Assembly: GCA_012845835.1 (NCBI GenBank)
Contig: JABAKD010000010.1
Coordinates: 17,123,204 to 17,187,203, forward strand
Direction: 5' to 3'
From: Undaria pinnatifida
Lineage: Eukaryota > Sar > Phaeophyceae > Laminariales > Alariaceae
DNA length: 64,000 nucleotides
In this document: positions 52,395 through 64,000 of the stretch, one piece after another
How the letters are laid out: each line of letters starts with the position of its first letter
Position numbering within the stretch: position 1 is the stretch's first letter
The notes under the pieces: model-generated
Told to the model about the DNA's origin: nothing
The model's input: only the letters and a program-made list of their open reading frames with translations
The model's database searches: none
Translations under genes and position numbers: made by a program

Positions 52395-52665
52395 GAGTGC
52401 ATTACTTTTGCCTCTTCTGCTACTTCCTTCGTTCTTTCGTGTATAGACTATGCTCGCGCGCGCTCTCTTCGCTTTGCGCGAGTACATAGTAGACGACGCG
52501 CGCGCTAGCAGGCGCGAGTAGGTTCTGATGACTGAGCGCATTACTTTTGCCTCTTCTCCTACTTCCTTCGTTATTTCGTGTTTATGCTCGCGCGCGCTCT
52601 AATCGCTTTGCGCGACTACATAGTAGACGACGCGCGCGCTAGCAGCGAGTAGGTACTACTGGTCT
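52395..52665. repeat. Two-copy tandem repeat, period 139 bp
   Basis: GCATTACTTTTGCCTCTTCT at 52399 recurs at 52538. Both copies contain CTTCCTTCGT, GCTCGCGCGCGCTCT and the dyad around CTTTGCGCG...ACATAGTAGACGACGCGCGC. Confidence 0.9.
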
Positions 52666-52904
52666 GACCCCTCTAGTATGATGTTGCTCGACCGTCACGC
52701 GGACACCATGCTCATGCATGGTCCACTTTTTGAACTCTCGCGCGATGCCAGTGTAGACCAAGAAAACAATCCCCTGGCTGACCCGAAGAGACTCATAAAA
52801 AGTTGTCGACGTGCCCCAACAGCTTGCCTTTACAAGCGCACACACCGGAAGGTCCGCGTACTCCTCCTGTAGGCTCATTTGACGCAGACATGGCACGTGT
52901 TGCA

Positions 52905-53318
52905 CCAAATGACCCGACCCGAGGGTCGGGTCAAGGGGGTTTCAAAATCTCGCGGGTCGGGTCGGGTCGGGTCGGGTCATAACATTTTTAAATCTCACGG
53001 GTCGGGTCGGGTCGGGTCGGGTCATGAGGTTTCAAAATTTCGCGGATCGGGTCGGGTCGGGTCAATAGGCTTAAAAATCTCGTTGGTCGGGTTGGGTCGG
53101 GTCAAGACGTTTTCAAAATCTCGCGGGTCGGGTCGGGTCATGACCCGCGAGATACGGGTCACTCGCGGGTCAAGCCATCATGACCCGCGAGTTGTTTTCG
53201 GCTGACCCGCGGATCACACCCGCGGATCTGGCCCACGGATCCACCTTTTTCAAACTTACAGCTGAGGGCCGTTGCCGTGCAGGCGCCCCGCGGGTCCGAC
53301 CCGCGGATCCGTAAATCA
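52905..53318. mobile_element. GGGTC-rich element, inverted copy of 31081-31511
   Basis: Units of 45-50 bp with (GGGTC)n runs and TTTCAAAATCTCGC spacers, then TGACCCGCGAGTTGTTTTCG, GCGGATCTGGCCCACGGATC and GTCCGACCCGCGGATCCG. The order is the reverse complement of the 31-kb copy. It truncates the copia element that starts at 53330. Confidence 0.85.
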
Positions 53319-53329
53319 TGCAAAACTTA

Positions 53330-54932
53330 CCGCTAGCCTTCTTGAGGATGTCCGCATGCTGTTTTTCGCTGGGAACATGCGTGACCTTGAGCACACCCTC
53401 CTCGGTCAAATTCCTAAGAAAGTGGTGCCTCACGTCGATGTGCTTACTCTTACTCGAGCTAAGCGGATTCTCTGCAAGCGCAATCGCTCCTTCGTTGTCC
53501 TCAAGGACGTCGATCTTACCAGGCTTCCTACTAGGCCTCAGGAACTGAAGCATTCCGTTCACAAACAGAGCCTCCTTCACACCATCGCCCATCGCAAGAT
53601 ATTCTGCTTCAGAAGTCGACTGTGAAACGCATTTCTGCGTCCTAGGAATCCAAACCACAAGCATCGCAGCCACAAACACCATCGCTCCAGAAACTGATCT
53701 ACGGTCAGTGGCGTTGCTCGCAGAGTCGGCATCTACGTACACCAACGTGCCTACGTCTACCGAACTGTCCTGCTTGAACTTCAGAGTTATATGCGCCGTT
53801 TCCAGAAGATAATTCAGGATCTTCTGGGCCGCCTGCCTGTGGCTTCTCTTTGGCTCGTGAGAGTGCCTCGCCACAGCCCGCACAGCATTCGAGATGTCGG
53901 GCCTCGTCTGGCTGGCGATCCACATCAGGCTCCCCACCGCCTCTCGGAACGGCACATCTCCTGCCCCCTCATCCTTCTTCAAGGGCATGTTATCGTCGGC
54001 AAGGGAAGCAGGGATCGAGCTGGTGCGACAAATATTGAATCTCTCGAGAACACTCCTGATGTAACTCTCTTGAGAAATCTCAATCGTGCCAGCCTCGTGG
54101 TCGCGAATAAATTCACAACCAAGAAAGAACTTGACCTCACCCAAATTCTTCGTAGGAAGAGAGTCACCTAGTGCTTCCACAGCCACCTTAGCCAGACTCT
54201 TAGTTCCTGCATACAGAATATCGTCCACGTGAATCGCGACCATCCCTACCAACTCGTCTCCCATCATGAAACGCAGGACGCAGAGGCCAGAGACTGCTCG
54301 AAACCAATCCTCTTCAGGTCCGACACTAGCCTCTTGTAGAATGTTCTAGATGCCTGCTTTAATCCGTACAAATTCTTGTTCAAACGGGCAACCTTTCCTG
54401 ACATCGAACCGCAGCCAGGAGGCAACTTCATGAACACCTCGTGGTCCAATTACGTCTGAACAAACGCTTGCTCAATATCCCAGTGGAGTAGTTCCAAGTT
54501 GTACTTGCACGCCAACGCTACTAACAATCGGTGAGATGCAGCATTTGCGGTAGGCGAGAAAGTCTTGAGATAGTCCACACCATACTTCTGCTTGAGGCCC
54601 TTCGCTACAAGCCTAGCCTTGGCATTTATTATCTTCCCTCGTTCGTCTGCTTTCCATTTGAAAACCCATCTAGCATCAATCACATTACAGCCTACTGGGA
54701 CCTTTACTGCTAGCGTGAACGTTCCTGCCCTTATCAAGCCTTCAATTTCGGCAGACCTGGCTACCTCCCAAATCTTGGCGTACTTTGATTGCTGGGCTTC
54801 TTGATAGCTACCAGGCTCTGACTCAACATCCTGAACCAGCTCTTGCGGCAAATCGATTTCGTCACCTGCTCTCTGCTCCGCTACAAGTGCATATGCTATC
54901 TCTGATGCGGAGATGGGTCCTAGGGTGGCCAC
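53330..54932 (-). pseudogene. Ty1/copia reverse transcriptase and RNase H, broken
   Basis: Minus strand. RT begins near 54932 with DARWVFKWKADERG and KARLVAKGLKQKYGVDYLK. A TAA at 54450-54452 interrupts it between DIEQAFVQT and LDHEVFMKLPPGC. A further frameshift near 54265 precedes the catalytic VAIHVDDILYAG. RNase H follows with DNEGAIALAENPLSSSKS, KHIDVRHHF and HVPSEKQHADI, then stops abruptly where the GGGTC element begins near 53320. The order RT then RNase H, downstream of gag/protease, is copia-like. It cannot make a functional product. Confidence 0.92.
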
Positions 54933-54959
54933 AAGGCCGGGTACGCTCTGCTGGTTAAC

Positions 54960-57011
54960 TGCACGAGTTTGCGCGCGAGTTCTACCGTCTCTTACTTATA
55001 TCATTCTCACGCGCAGAAGTACTAAGGCCAGCAAGCTCAGCGACGTGCTGCGGACGACGAGCGGATGGAGGGGGTGCCTCCGCCTCTACCGGTCCTCCCG
55101 ACCCAATCGACTCTACATCATCATGCCCCCCCGGCCCAATCGGCTCTACCTTATCATTTCCTCCCGCATTCCCCATCTCTACCTCCCCTGCCTCCTGCCC
55201 TCCCTGCCCCTCCCTATCAGTCTCAGGCGAGTACAACACGTTCTTCAGCTCTACTGAAAACTTGCTGTCAGCAGTCACAAACACAAACTCCAGTGTTCCA
55301 GAGAATTGCACCTCACAAGACACGCCACCAATTCCGTTAACGTTCTTCTGGTAAGCCTTCAAACGCTTCATGCAAGCGAGAGAATATGTCATGTGAAAAG
55401 CAGTGCCCGTGTCCGCATACCAATCCTCGAAATACTTAGACTCGTTAACAGCGTTCATAATCATATCCTTCTTGACAGCGCTCAAAATCAGGTCATCTCG
55501 TGATGTTAGCAGACACTTCAAACCAGAAACATCGTACGTCATACTGCCCAACTCTTCACATGCCTGCACAATCACATCAATCCGGCGTGCTAGCAGATAC
55601 TCCAAATAAGAAACGTCAGACTTCTCACCGCTCTCATCCTCGTCGGCCTCGAATTTCCCAGTCTGTGTGGGATGAGCGATGATGCGAGCCAGGCAGTCCT
55701 TCCTCGAGTGACCCTTCTCCCCACACATGAAACACTTCCCCTGGAAAGTCTTTTTCTTGGACGAATCAGGCTCAGAGTTAGACTTCGGCTTGTTGTTGTG
55801 CTTCTTGGTACTCTTCCTCTCAGTCCTAGACACCAGAGCAACACTACTGTGCTTCTTCGAACCACCCTGCGCCTGCAAGTCTAGGCAACGCTCACGCACT
55901 TTAGTCTCGATGAATGATGGGTCATTCGGACAGAACACCACCAGAGTCTCACGCAAAATCTTGAACTCATGCGACAGCCCTTCACGCATCAGATTGCACA
56001 CCTCCCTGTCATCTTTCTTGACTTCAAGCATTTGCAGAACACCAAGCGTCTCTCTTATGGATGCAAATAAGGTAGCGGGATTTTCGTTCGAACGCATGCG
56101 CAGTGATTTCAGTTTCTCCTCCTGCACACGGATCTGACTCTGGCTCAACGACAGAAAATGATCCTTTAGCACATGAAACGCCTTGCTGGCGAAACCAGCG
56201 TACCTAGCCATGGTTTTCAGACTATCCTTCTTCAAGCAGTCGAACAGAAACCACCGAGCCATCTCCGCCTGACGAGTCACACCCACATTGAAACCCTTCT
56301 CTAACCAGGGGGTCAAGTCCCAAACAATGTCTGCAATCGGAATCTCAATCTCGGAAACAAACGCCTCATACAGGTTGTTGTGTCGGGCACTCAGCAGAAA
56401 GTTCTGCGACCATGAGGGGTACGACACGTCGCTGCCGTCAAAAACAGGAGCTTTGGGAACTTTAAAAGGACCTCTACCCAACTTTTCTCCTGCGTCAGTA
56501 ATGTCAGCTCCAGGAATCAGTGTGTTTCCACTGGCGACGTTTTCCCACCACTCACTCGACAGCAGCGGGCGGAACAGTGGACTGGCTACCTACAGCAGCC
56601 CTACCAACAATCCCGTGAATTTGACCAAAGTTTAACGCAGGAACAGAGGAACGATTTTCTGCAGATATATGGGGGTTCAAGCCTGAGCTAACACTCCTAC
56701 TCCCAACCCGCATGCTGGACACGCCAAAGCCTTGGGCATCGCCGCCCGTACTTCCCGCGGCCCCGCCGGTGGCACCCGATTGGTGCACACCAGCCTCTAG
56801 TCCGGTGTATCTAGGTGCAACACGCTCAGAACCAGAGGACTTCCTTTCCTTGCTGCATCTCAACGAGCGACTTAAGTAGATCTTGCTGAGATGACACTAG
56901 AGTCGCAAGCTCAGACAACTGTGTCTCTGAGGAACCCATCCTCTCACCAACCTCCTGCGATCCACCCTGAGATGGGTTGACCGCAGGATTCTCGTTCCCC
57001 ACTTCAGCCAT
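54960..57011 (-). pseudogene. Ty1/copia gag-protease with integrase deleted
   Basis: Minus strand. The likely original start is ATG at 57011 (MAEVGNENPAV). Frame shifts near 56850 and 56570 separate it from a long frame (to 54982) carrying the gag domain, a CCHC zinc knuckle (CFMCGEKGHSRKDC, about 55742-55690) and the protease motif WYADTGTAFHMTY. After KNVLYSPE (near 55225) the sequence jumps straight to a Gly/Glu/Pro-rich linker, so the pre-integrase and integrase core regions are missing. TGATACC at 57144-57150 (GGTATCA on the minus strand) might be a degraded initiator-tRNA primer site; no LTR pair could be matched. Confidence 0.88.
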
Positions 57012-57424
57012 GATGAGGCAGGGGGATCAAGCCTTCCTCGACAGACCAGTCGAGCAAGTCCAGGGGGACGAAGCAGCAGCCGACTAATGCGCTATAGCGT
57101 GTTGGTAAATCCGTGGCTTCTGGAGGAAGAGATATTGTATTAATGATACCTTGGTCTGGAGAGACAAGTCGGAAAGTGGAGTGGTGGGGCGAGCACAAAG
57201 GCTGCAAATTCCCACGCCACTCCGGAAAGATGCACACAATCGGACTAATTCAACGTACCGATCACGGTAATAAGCCGTTAATCCGACCTCTAGCAACATT
57301 ACCTTAGGTGTGTACAATCTACCGAACTACCGCAGCACCACAAAGAGTATTCCTATGTGCTAGCTCGGCAACCTCATCGACAGTTCCGCTATTCAAATCA
57401 TCCAATCAGATGTTCTACCGCAAC

Positions 57425-58502
57425 TCAATCGATACACACGGCCGCTATCACGAACACAGTCGTCGTCGAAGCAGCAGCAGCACCGGCAGCAGCAGGCACC
57501 AGCAGCAGGCCCCTGATTCGCGCGGAACGCAGCCCCTGCTGACAGATCCATCGCCCCAATTGTGGGCTTGCTGCCGGAGGCGGCTCAGCTAGGCTGCTTG
57601 CCGGGGCTGGAGACTGAATAGATAGAAGATAGATACAGTAGTAGTAGTAGCAGCTAGCCCCAGAATTATCATACCAGTGCGAAATGTGGCCGAACGTAAA
57701 AAAGCAAGAGCAATCGTCGTCGAAGCAGCAGCAGCAGCAGTAGCAGCAGCACCCTGGCAGCAGCAAGAACCAGCAGCAGGCAACGCATCCTCGCGGATCG
57801 CAGCCCCTGCTGACATGTCCACCGCCCCAGTTGTGGGCTTACTGCCGGAGGCGACTCGGCTAGGCTGCTTGCCGGGGCCGGAGACTGCATAGGTAACTAG
57901 CTCGCTCGTCGGGTCGCTCGTTGGGTCGACCCGGTTATCTAGCGCTGCGGGCGTGACTAATTGGTCATGCGTGTAGGTTGCGGTTTTCTCTCATTTTTCG
58001 CGCGCACACCACAAAATGCTGCTGCAAACAATACCGGTAGAAAGAACCATAGAACACGACTTCCTGGGGAAAGTGCGAGGGACCAAGGACCAACCAACCG
58101 ACCGACGTATACATGTTTGACCCGTGACTTCTCGACTTTGACCTGTGAGAATGCCACCGGCCAAGTCGACCTGACCCGCATGAAACCCGCATCTCGTGGG
58201 TCACCCGGATTGTGGCGGGTCGGATCGGGTCGGGTCGGGTCAGGAGGACTTCAAAATCTCGCGGGTCGGGTCGAGTCCATCAGGTTTTCAAATCTCGCGG
58301 GTCGGGTCGGGTCGGGTCAGGAGGTTTTCAAAATATCGCGGGTCGGGTCGGATCGGGCCGGGTCAAGACGCCTCGAAATTCTCGCGGGTCGGGTCGGGTC
58401 GGATCAAGACGTCTCTAAATTCTCACGGGTCGGGCCGGGTCAGCCGACCCGACCCGACCCGACTCGACCCGCGAGATTTGACCCGATCGGTGAAAAGCCC
58501 TG
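57425..58502 (-). mobile_element. Composite element, copy B (inverted relative to 30005-30965)
   Basis: Two CAG-rich modules (57425-57606 and about 57650-57895; GCAGCCCCTGCTGACAGATC, GGCGGCTCAGCTAGGCTGC) are followed by TAGCTCGCTCGTCGGGTCG, GCGGGCGTGACTAATTGG, GGGACCAAGGACCAACCAAC and a GGGTC array (58190-58480) ending GGTGAAAAGCCCTG. The order is the reverse complement of the copy near 30 kb, with moderate divergence. No protein encoded. Confidence 0.85.
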
Positions 58503-59220
58503 CAAAAAAACAAGCAAAAAACGACTTGGGTACGTTTTTTTTCTTGTTTTTGTTTCACACGCACATCTACTGCAATAAAAATTGGACTCGGCTCACTCGG
58601 TCTGGTGATTCTCACTCGTGAGACTGCTGTATGCTCGCTAGCTGTCCAAACTCAGTCCTTAGTACCCAACGACGACCTTTCCAACCTACCAAAAATCCGT
58701 GATTCTTTCAGCTACCCACAGATGGATCAAAATCCTACTCCAAGATCTACCCACGACTAAGAGCGAAGGTCAACTCCAACACCAGGTACTCGTATGTAGG
58801 AGTCTTAGTATGGTGGTACTCCGAGTGGGGGATGCGTGGTTGGTCGGTGTTGGGAAACATGCTCCTCATGGGTTCCAGTGCCCTTGTTTGGTCTCTCCTC
58901 ATGGCTGGCTGGATAGGCTCAAAATCTTGCGCATTATTTCCTCTACATTGAACTCTAAAACACAGACAAAACAAGACAAGACAGAGTAGGGCAGGGTAGA
59001 GCACGTAGTGCAAGGTAGAGCAGGAAGTGAGATGTGGCGCGTCCTGCTTGTCCCATCATCGTCACCTACATTATCGCCCATCTATGATGGCCTTGACGTG
59101 AATGTGACATCTAATATCACGTGGCTTCACCTCAACCATGACATGGTTTCACGTCGAATCTATAACCTATCCTTCTACGGAGGGCACTCCATTACATTAG
59201 GCCACCCTGAATAGTCGTAG
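58503..59220. other. No recognisable feature
   Basis: Mixed-composition sequence between the composite element and the purine-rich block. Short open frames on both strands show no motif. An ACA/AGA-rich patch lies near 58960-59010. Confidence 0.5.
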
Positions 59221-62200
59221 ATGCAGATCACCCGCCAATCAAAGGATGTCAACAAAACATCCGGAATTGGAAAGGGGATCGAAGATGCGGCTATTCGAAA
59301 CAAACGAAAATGGGGCTATAGATTCCCCCACACCTCGTGATTATGAGGCTTAAATACCTCGTCGCAAGATATACAACCCTATGATGGAGCTCACAACCGT
59401 GAGAGCTCGAGAAATGGTATGTAGCTACGGTATACCAGTAGCAATCGGCCTACGAAAACACGAGGGGCGCGGCCACTGAGCGCAAGGATGCGAAGAGAGC
59501 CAAAGAGGAAGGTATAGACGCGGAAACCAAGTCAGAAGAGAAGACGGGAACACGTGTCACGCTGTGAAGGCCAGAGGAGTTTCCGGCCTGAAGCTCAGTG
59601 CCGAAGGGGCGGGTGGTCGGTCCATTTGCCGGAAGATAAGAGAGAAATCAAGAAACACCGTCTAAAAAAACGTCAGAGTCCGCTACGTCGGACATGGACA
59701 GCTGACGTGGGGCCATCGGTTGGACGGTGAAAGAGAAACAACCACGACGCGAAGAATTACGCAAACGTCGGGCCATTGGTCGAAAGGCAGGAGAGAAAGA
59801 GCCTGAAACGAGAGAAAACAAAAAACACTGCCTAAAATGATGTCAGGGTCCGCAAGGTTGGACTTAGAAGGCTAACGTGGGACCATTGGTCGAAAGGCAA
59901 AACTATGAAGAACCAGTACGCTGAGGTGTAACGGAAGCACAGGGGCCGTAATATGCGACCTAGGAGGCTAGCATAAAGCCCTTGGTCAAACTGTAGAACG
60001 GGAAACCAAGGCAACCAAAACAAATCGCAAAAACACAGAGAAAAACAACACCTAAACAGTGACACCAGACAACACCAAAATGATGGTACTGGAGGCGTGG
60101 GTGATACGCCGGAAAGCTTAACCGGGGGGCAACAGTGGAGGACCCTTTGAAGCTATCTGAGTACAGTACCAGGAAAACGGGAAGAAACAGGTGGTGAGGT
60201 CACCTAGACAAAGCAATACGCAAACAAGGACGAAACTGCAACGTAGACACAGAAAGACGGAAGGTACTATCGGAAGCCGGAAAGAGAGTCGACATATGAC
60301 ACCTTGAGAGGCTAACTAATAACAGGAACAATGCCAGCAGACGTAGCGAGGCTATTCAACCAGAACAAAGCAAGCCAAAAATGGGGTCAACAAGAAGATA
60401 CTCGTTCAGCTCAAAGCAGCGCTGGAAGTGTCGAGCTCCAGAAAGAATGAAGGGAACAGAGAAGACAATACGAATAGAGCCGCAGCTAGGTTATATGAGT
60501 CGGGAACACGGGGTCGCAAACGTGGAGCAACTCTAAAAGGTAAACGAAAAAACTGCACGGAAAAACAGGAAGACTTCAAGTAGGGAAATCGTGTCATAGC
60601 AACGTACTGCAGCCTGACAAAAAACGGAGGGTCCATAGCAAGGGACGTTGAAAGGCTATTGAAAAAAACGAGCAACACTAGGTACGTAGCGAAGGCATTC
60701 CTCCGAAAGCGATTTCGCGGAAAACATAACATGAAAGGGGGTCGACAGGGAACGACCTATATGGGCTGCGAACCCAAACTGGGGTCAAAACGTGGGACCG
60801 ATGCGACAAGTGCGCTAACAAGCCAAGAGGAAAACGGGCGGCAAGAGGGGACGGCCAGTGGACTGCACAGTCAGGACGGGCTGTAAAGCCATGATTGAGG
60901 CCGGTGTAGTTAAACCCTATGGGCAGATATCCCGAACAGAAACAATAAAAGTGGTCGAGAGAAACAATACCTGTTAGCTGCAAAGCCAGGACGGGGGTCA
61001 GTGTCGTTGGACCGTAGGGGTAGAGTTGCCGAGAAAGATGTAAGAATTATTGGTCCAGGGGAATAGATCCGCTGGCTACAAAGCTAGTACGGAGCCCGAT
61101 AGCAAGGGGCTCTTGCGGGCAGGCACAACCAAACAAGAAGGTAGAGGCCAAAGAGAACCGACAGATGGGCTGGAGAGTCAGCACGGGACCGCTGACGTGG
61201 AACCTAAGGGGGGCTCTCAATGTGAAGCCAGTGGTCGACAATATGGGACCATAGACAGTAGCAATAGCTGGAATGCCGTAATACCAAGTGGCTGGGGCTA
61301 AAGTGCAGCGACATCAGTCGTGGGAAGAAGTACGCCAAGAAGCGAGAAAGGTCCAACAACAAAAGGGAATAATGCCAAGGGGCAAGGAAAGTCCCACAAC
61401 AACGAGAAAGGAGGTAATGTCTCGCGAAAAGCGAAGAGAAAGACCGCGGGCAGCATCTATGTTGTCGCCAATTGCAAAAGGCGAGGTGAATTGAAGACGA
61501 TGAAAAACAACGACATGTTTCGGAAACGCCATGGTTCATTGGTATGCACGAAATGTGGGCAGGCTACATCGGCGGTAGAAGGCGGAAGCAAAAACACGAA
61601 GGCGAACACTCGTCGTACTGTAGAAAAGTAGAACAACTTGGGCACAAGTTCGAGATCAAAGCGCCCATGAAAATCACCGGAAAACGAACAAATGCCACAC
61701 TTTGCATATGGCAAATAAGACAGAAGGCATACTACTACGGTAAAACGTTTTGGGAGCTTCAACGATAGTCAGACGTTGAGGGGGTACTTTGGGGAGCCGC
61801 GAGGCGGTACCACTGACTATACTGGACCCTACCATGTAGAAACGTACTGAGAGAGTAGGGTCCAAAGCTAATACGCGCACTAAGCGTTCACGAACAAATT
61901 CTCCCAAAAGAAAAGAGAGAAGGCTACTACGGTCGGTCGTTTGCTGCGCACAGCGATAACCACTAAGGAGCAAGCGTGCCCAGAAATAACAAGAAAAACA
62001 AACAAATAATACCCGCGTTGCATGGCCGCGAAAGCGGAAGGTATAGATTCCAAAAATGCACGAACGCCAGAGTCGGGAGGAAATACATTCCTAAAATGCA
62101 CACACTGCAGAGAGGAGGGGGTGTACGTTCCCGTCCGGCACATAGTGCAGGGGGAAGGAAAACCAAGATAAAAAAAAACAAGCTAACACGATAGTATTTT

Positions 62201-62699
62201 CAACTCATACCGCAAGAGCGGTGAAAACGGGATATTAACACGGCGGAGGACCCAGAAATTCTGCGAAAGAGCATGCACATGGTGCAGACGATATCTCGGC
62301 TGAGAAAGAATCAAACTAAACTGTTACGATGTCGCGGGCTGGTACCGTAAGCCGGAGAGAGGGAGGGGGCAAATCACGTACAACTCTGAAAATGCTAGCG
62401 GGGCGCATGCACAGTGTGCGAGCGAAGTTCAGGCTAATAAGGATCAAGCGAATGGTTTCGGGGGTTGATACTATAAAGAAGCCTAAAGGGGGGGGGTCGT
62501 GAACAAACGACGGACCCGAAAATATCAGCAAAACGTTGATGTTGTGAAACTCTGAAAATGTGGCCTACTATAGAGCCATTCCCGTTGGAAGCTAAGCAAC
62601 GAAAAATCGTAGAAAACATACGCGAAAGCACTTGGATGTCCAACCGAGAAGAGGGGACTTGTGCAGGGCGATATGACGCAAAACAAGGTGGACAGCATG

Positions 62700-62935
62700 C
62701 CTCAACAATCACCTACGGCGTGCGTAGTGCGGAAAACAGAGGAAAGACCAGAGCGCACATACCACAGTGGTAAGAGAACAAATACGACGCCTCAATAAGC
62801 ACCTACGGCGCACGTAGTGCAAAACGCTGAGGAAGGGCTAATACATATATGCCATAGCGGTAAGAAGACAATTACGACGCCACAATAAGCCCCTATGACG
62901 TACGTAGTGCAAAAAGCAGGGGAAAGGCCAACAAA
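62700..62935. repeat. Three-copy tandem repeat, ~90-bp period
   Basis: TCAATAAGCACCTACGGCGC followed by ACGTAGTGCAAAA and AGCGGTAAGA recurs starting at about 62700, 62790 and 62881. Confidence 0.85.
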
Positions 62936-63135
62936 AAAAAGAATACCATCGTAGTGGTTTCGGGGGCTGCGAAACAAGGGTATGCTAAACCGACGGGAGG
63001 AAGCGAAAATACGGCAGGTTTGGGCCAAGTTACGAAAACGGGGCAGGTTAAACCGGCACAAACAGGAAGACAGAACCATCACAAATTTTCCGCCTGGTTA
63101 CGAAAATGGAGCCAGCTCAATCAGTGGCTGGAAGG

Positions 63136-63268
63136 CCAGGGTAGCACACCGACGCAAGCACGCAAACATATGTGCTGGTCAAAAGTGGGACGACCCAAAA
63201 AGTCAGGGTAGCACACCGACACAAGCACGCGAACATGCCTGCTGGTCCAAAGTGTGACAACCCGAAAA
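63136..63268. repeat. Two-copy tandem repeat, 69-bp period
   Basis: CAGGGTAGCACACCGACGCA plus AGCACGCAAACAT and TGCTGGTCAAAAGTG occurs at about 63139 and 63207, nearly identical. Confidence 0.9.
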
Positions 63269-63432
63269 GTCAAGGCAAAGAAGAGGCACCTTGACACTAA
63301 CTGAACAACAAAATCAAACCCAATAGAGAAAGTTAAGAAGCTAATGCGCACAAAACAAATCCCATGAAAAAAACTCAAGAAGGAACTCAAGGGTTAGGGG
63401 GAGGAGCAACAAGGCAAAAGGGTAAGTGCGAC

Positions 63433-64000
63433 TCAACGCGATAATACCCTGGCTGCAGACATCCCTGTCACGTGGCAATTATAGACATGCCGATCCGTAG
63501 ATGGTGCTCCGCGAAGATGTGCAGAATACACGCCGTAGGTTGATCGTGGAACCGGATGGTGTAGGGCCTTAATAAAAATCCGATGAAACGCGGCTGGTGG
63601 TCGTACTAGGGTGTGTTGCAGCGCTCTAATCGCGAGACAGTGGCGTCGTGGTGTTCGCGGAAGGTGTGGTAGGAGCGCTGGAGACGGATGATGGTCCAGT
63701 AAAACGCGTTGAAGAGCTCCGAGCACGAACCAGTGAGAACAGGGTGTTCGCGGACGATGCGGTTGGAGCTCTGTGACGGAAGAAGACGAGGCTGCAGTAT
63801 CTCAATATGGTTGGGTGAAGAAGGTGGCGGATAGCGTACGCGGCGGTGGAATGTGCGTTTTCCGCAGCGTACAAGTAGGCGAAAGCGTTGACGCTGTAGC
63901 AGTTCTTTAAAGTGGGCTAGTGGAGATGTCTGCGATGCTCGTGGTGTTGGAGTTAGCATTTTACGCAGAGAGGATGACGGCGTAGTTGCCGGAATAGGCG
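63433..64000 (-). other. Unassigned open sequence at window edge
   Basis: Overlapping minus-strand frames of 82-117 codons (63959-63606, 63874-63626, 63726-63433) cover this end. Composition differs from the purine-rich block next to it. A short internal duplication (GGTGTTCGCGGA at about 63652 and 63741) suggests repeat rather than exon. No motif is recognised and the feature may continue past the window. Confidence 0.25.

Larger units (their letters stand above)
59220..63430. repeat. Purine-biased block of degenerate long-period repeats
   Basis: The plus strand is conspicuously A/G-rich over about 4.2 kb. Repeated phrases such as GCTGACGTGGGGCCATCGGT / GCTAACGTGGGACCATTGGT with GGTCGAAAGGCA, and AAACACTGCCTAAA before GTCAGGGTCCGC, recur at about 59650, 59820 and more weakly at 60045 and beyond (spacing ~170-225 bp). 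Open frames on either strand show no family motif. A small frame at 61544-61640 with CTKCGQ is too short to call. Confidence 0.6.

Overview
This is a nuclear segment from an intron-rich eukaryote. It holds two complete multi-exon genes in divergent orientation, followed by a gene-poor stretch full of transposon debris. Small exons (59-180 nt apart from one 645-nt terminal exon) sit in introns of up to about 4.5 kb crowded with tandem repeats, SINEs and MITEs. TTAGGG-type interstitial telomere motifs, Ty1/copia remnants and a mitochondrial-type fatty-acid synthase would fit an alga such as a brown alga or other stramenopile. That is an inference; nothing in the window settles the lineage.

Region 1 (457-24321, minus): the spliceosomal HAT-repeat scaffold Crooked neck/Clf1. 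I could join 16 exons into an uninterrupted 816-codon frame. Its introns carry a LINE relic, SINEs, MITEs, GGGTC-rich elements, long poly-C and GTT/GGT tracts and a decayed partial copy of exon 2.

Region 2 (24322-24569): a 248-bp gap between the two start codons, presumably a bidirectional promoter. Region 3 (24570-45734, plus): a mitochondrial-type 3-oxoacyl-ACP synthase (OXSM/KAS II), 13 exons, 437 residues, with catalytic Cys189, His330 and His366 in place. One of its introns uses a GC donor, and a dead duplicate of exon 11 lies downstream of the real one.

Region 4 (45735-58502): no intact gene seen. It has two decayed copia elements on the minus strand (48735-49600 and 53330-57011; the second lacks its integrase), a 1.9-kb element with about 65-70-bp terminal inverted repeats filled by a 12-bp array with telomeric patches, an 80-bp perfect palindrome, CTG-rich tracts, and an inverted copy of the composite element in the gene 2 intron near 30 kb.

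Region 5 (58503-64000): a purine-biased stretch made of degenerate tandem repeats, with no recognisable gene.

The two genes have unrelated jobs (pre-mRNA splicing and mitochondrial fatty-acid/lipoate-precursor synthesis). Their only visible link is the shared promoter. The most distinctive content is the set of small repeat families, several of which recur in both orientations across the window. All coordinates, alignments and repeat boundaries were read by eye.
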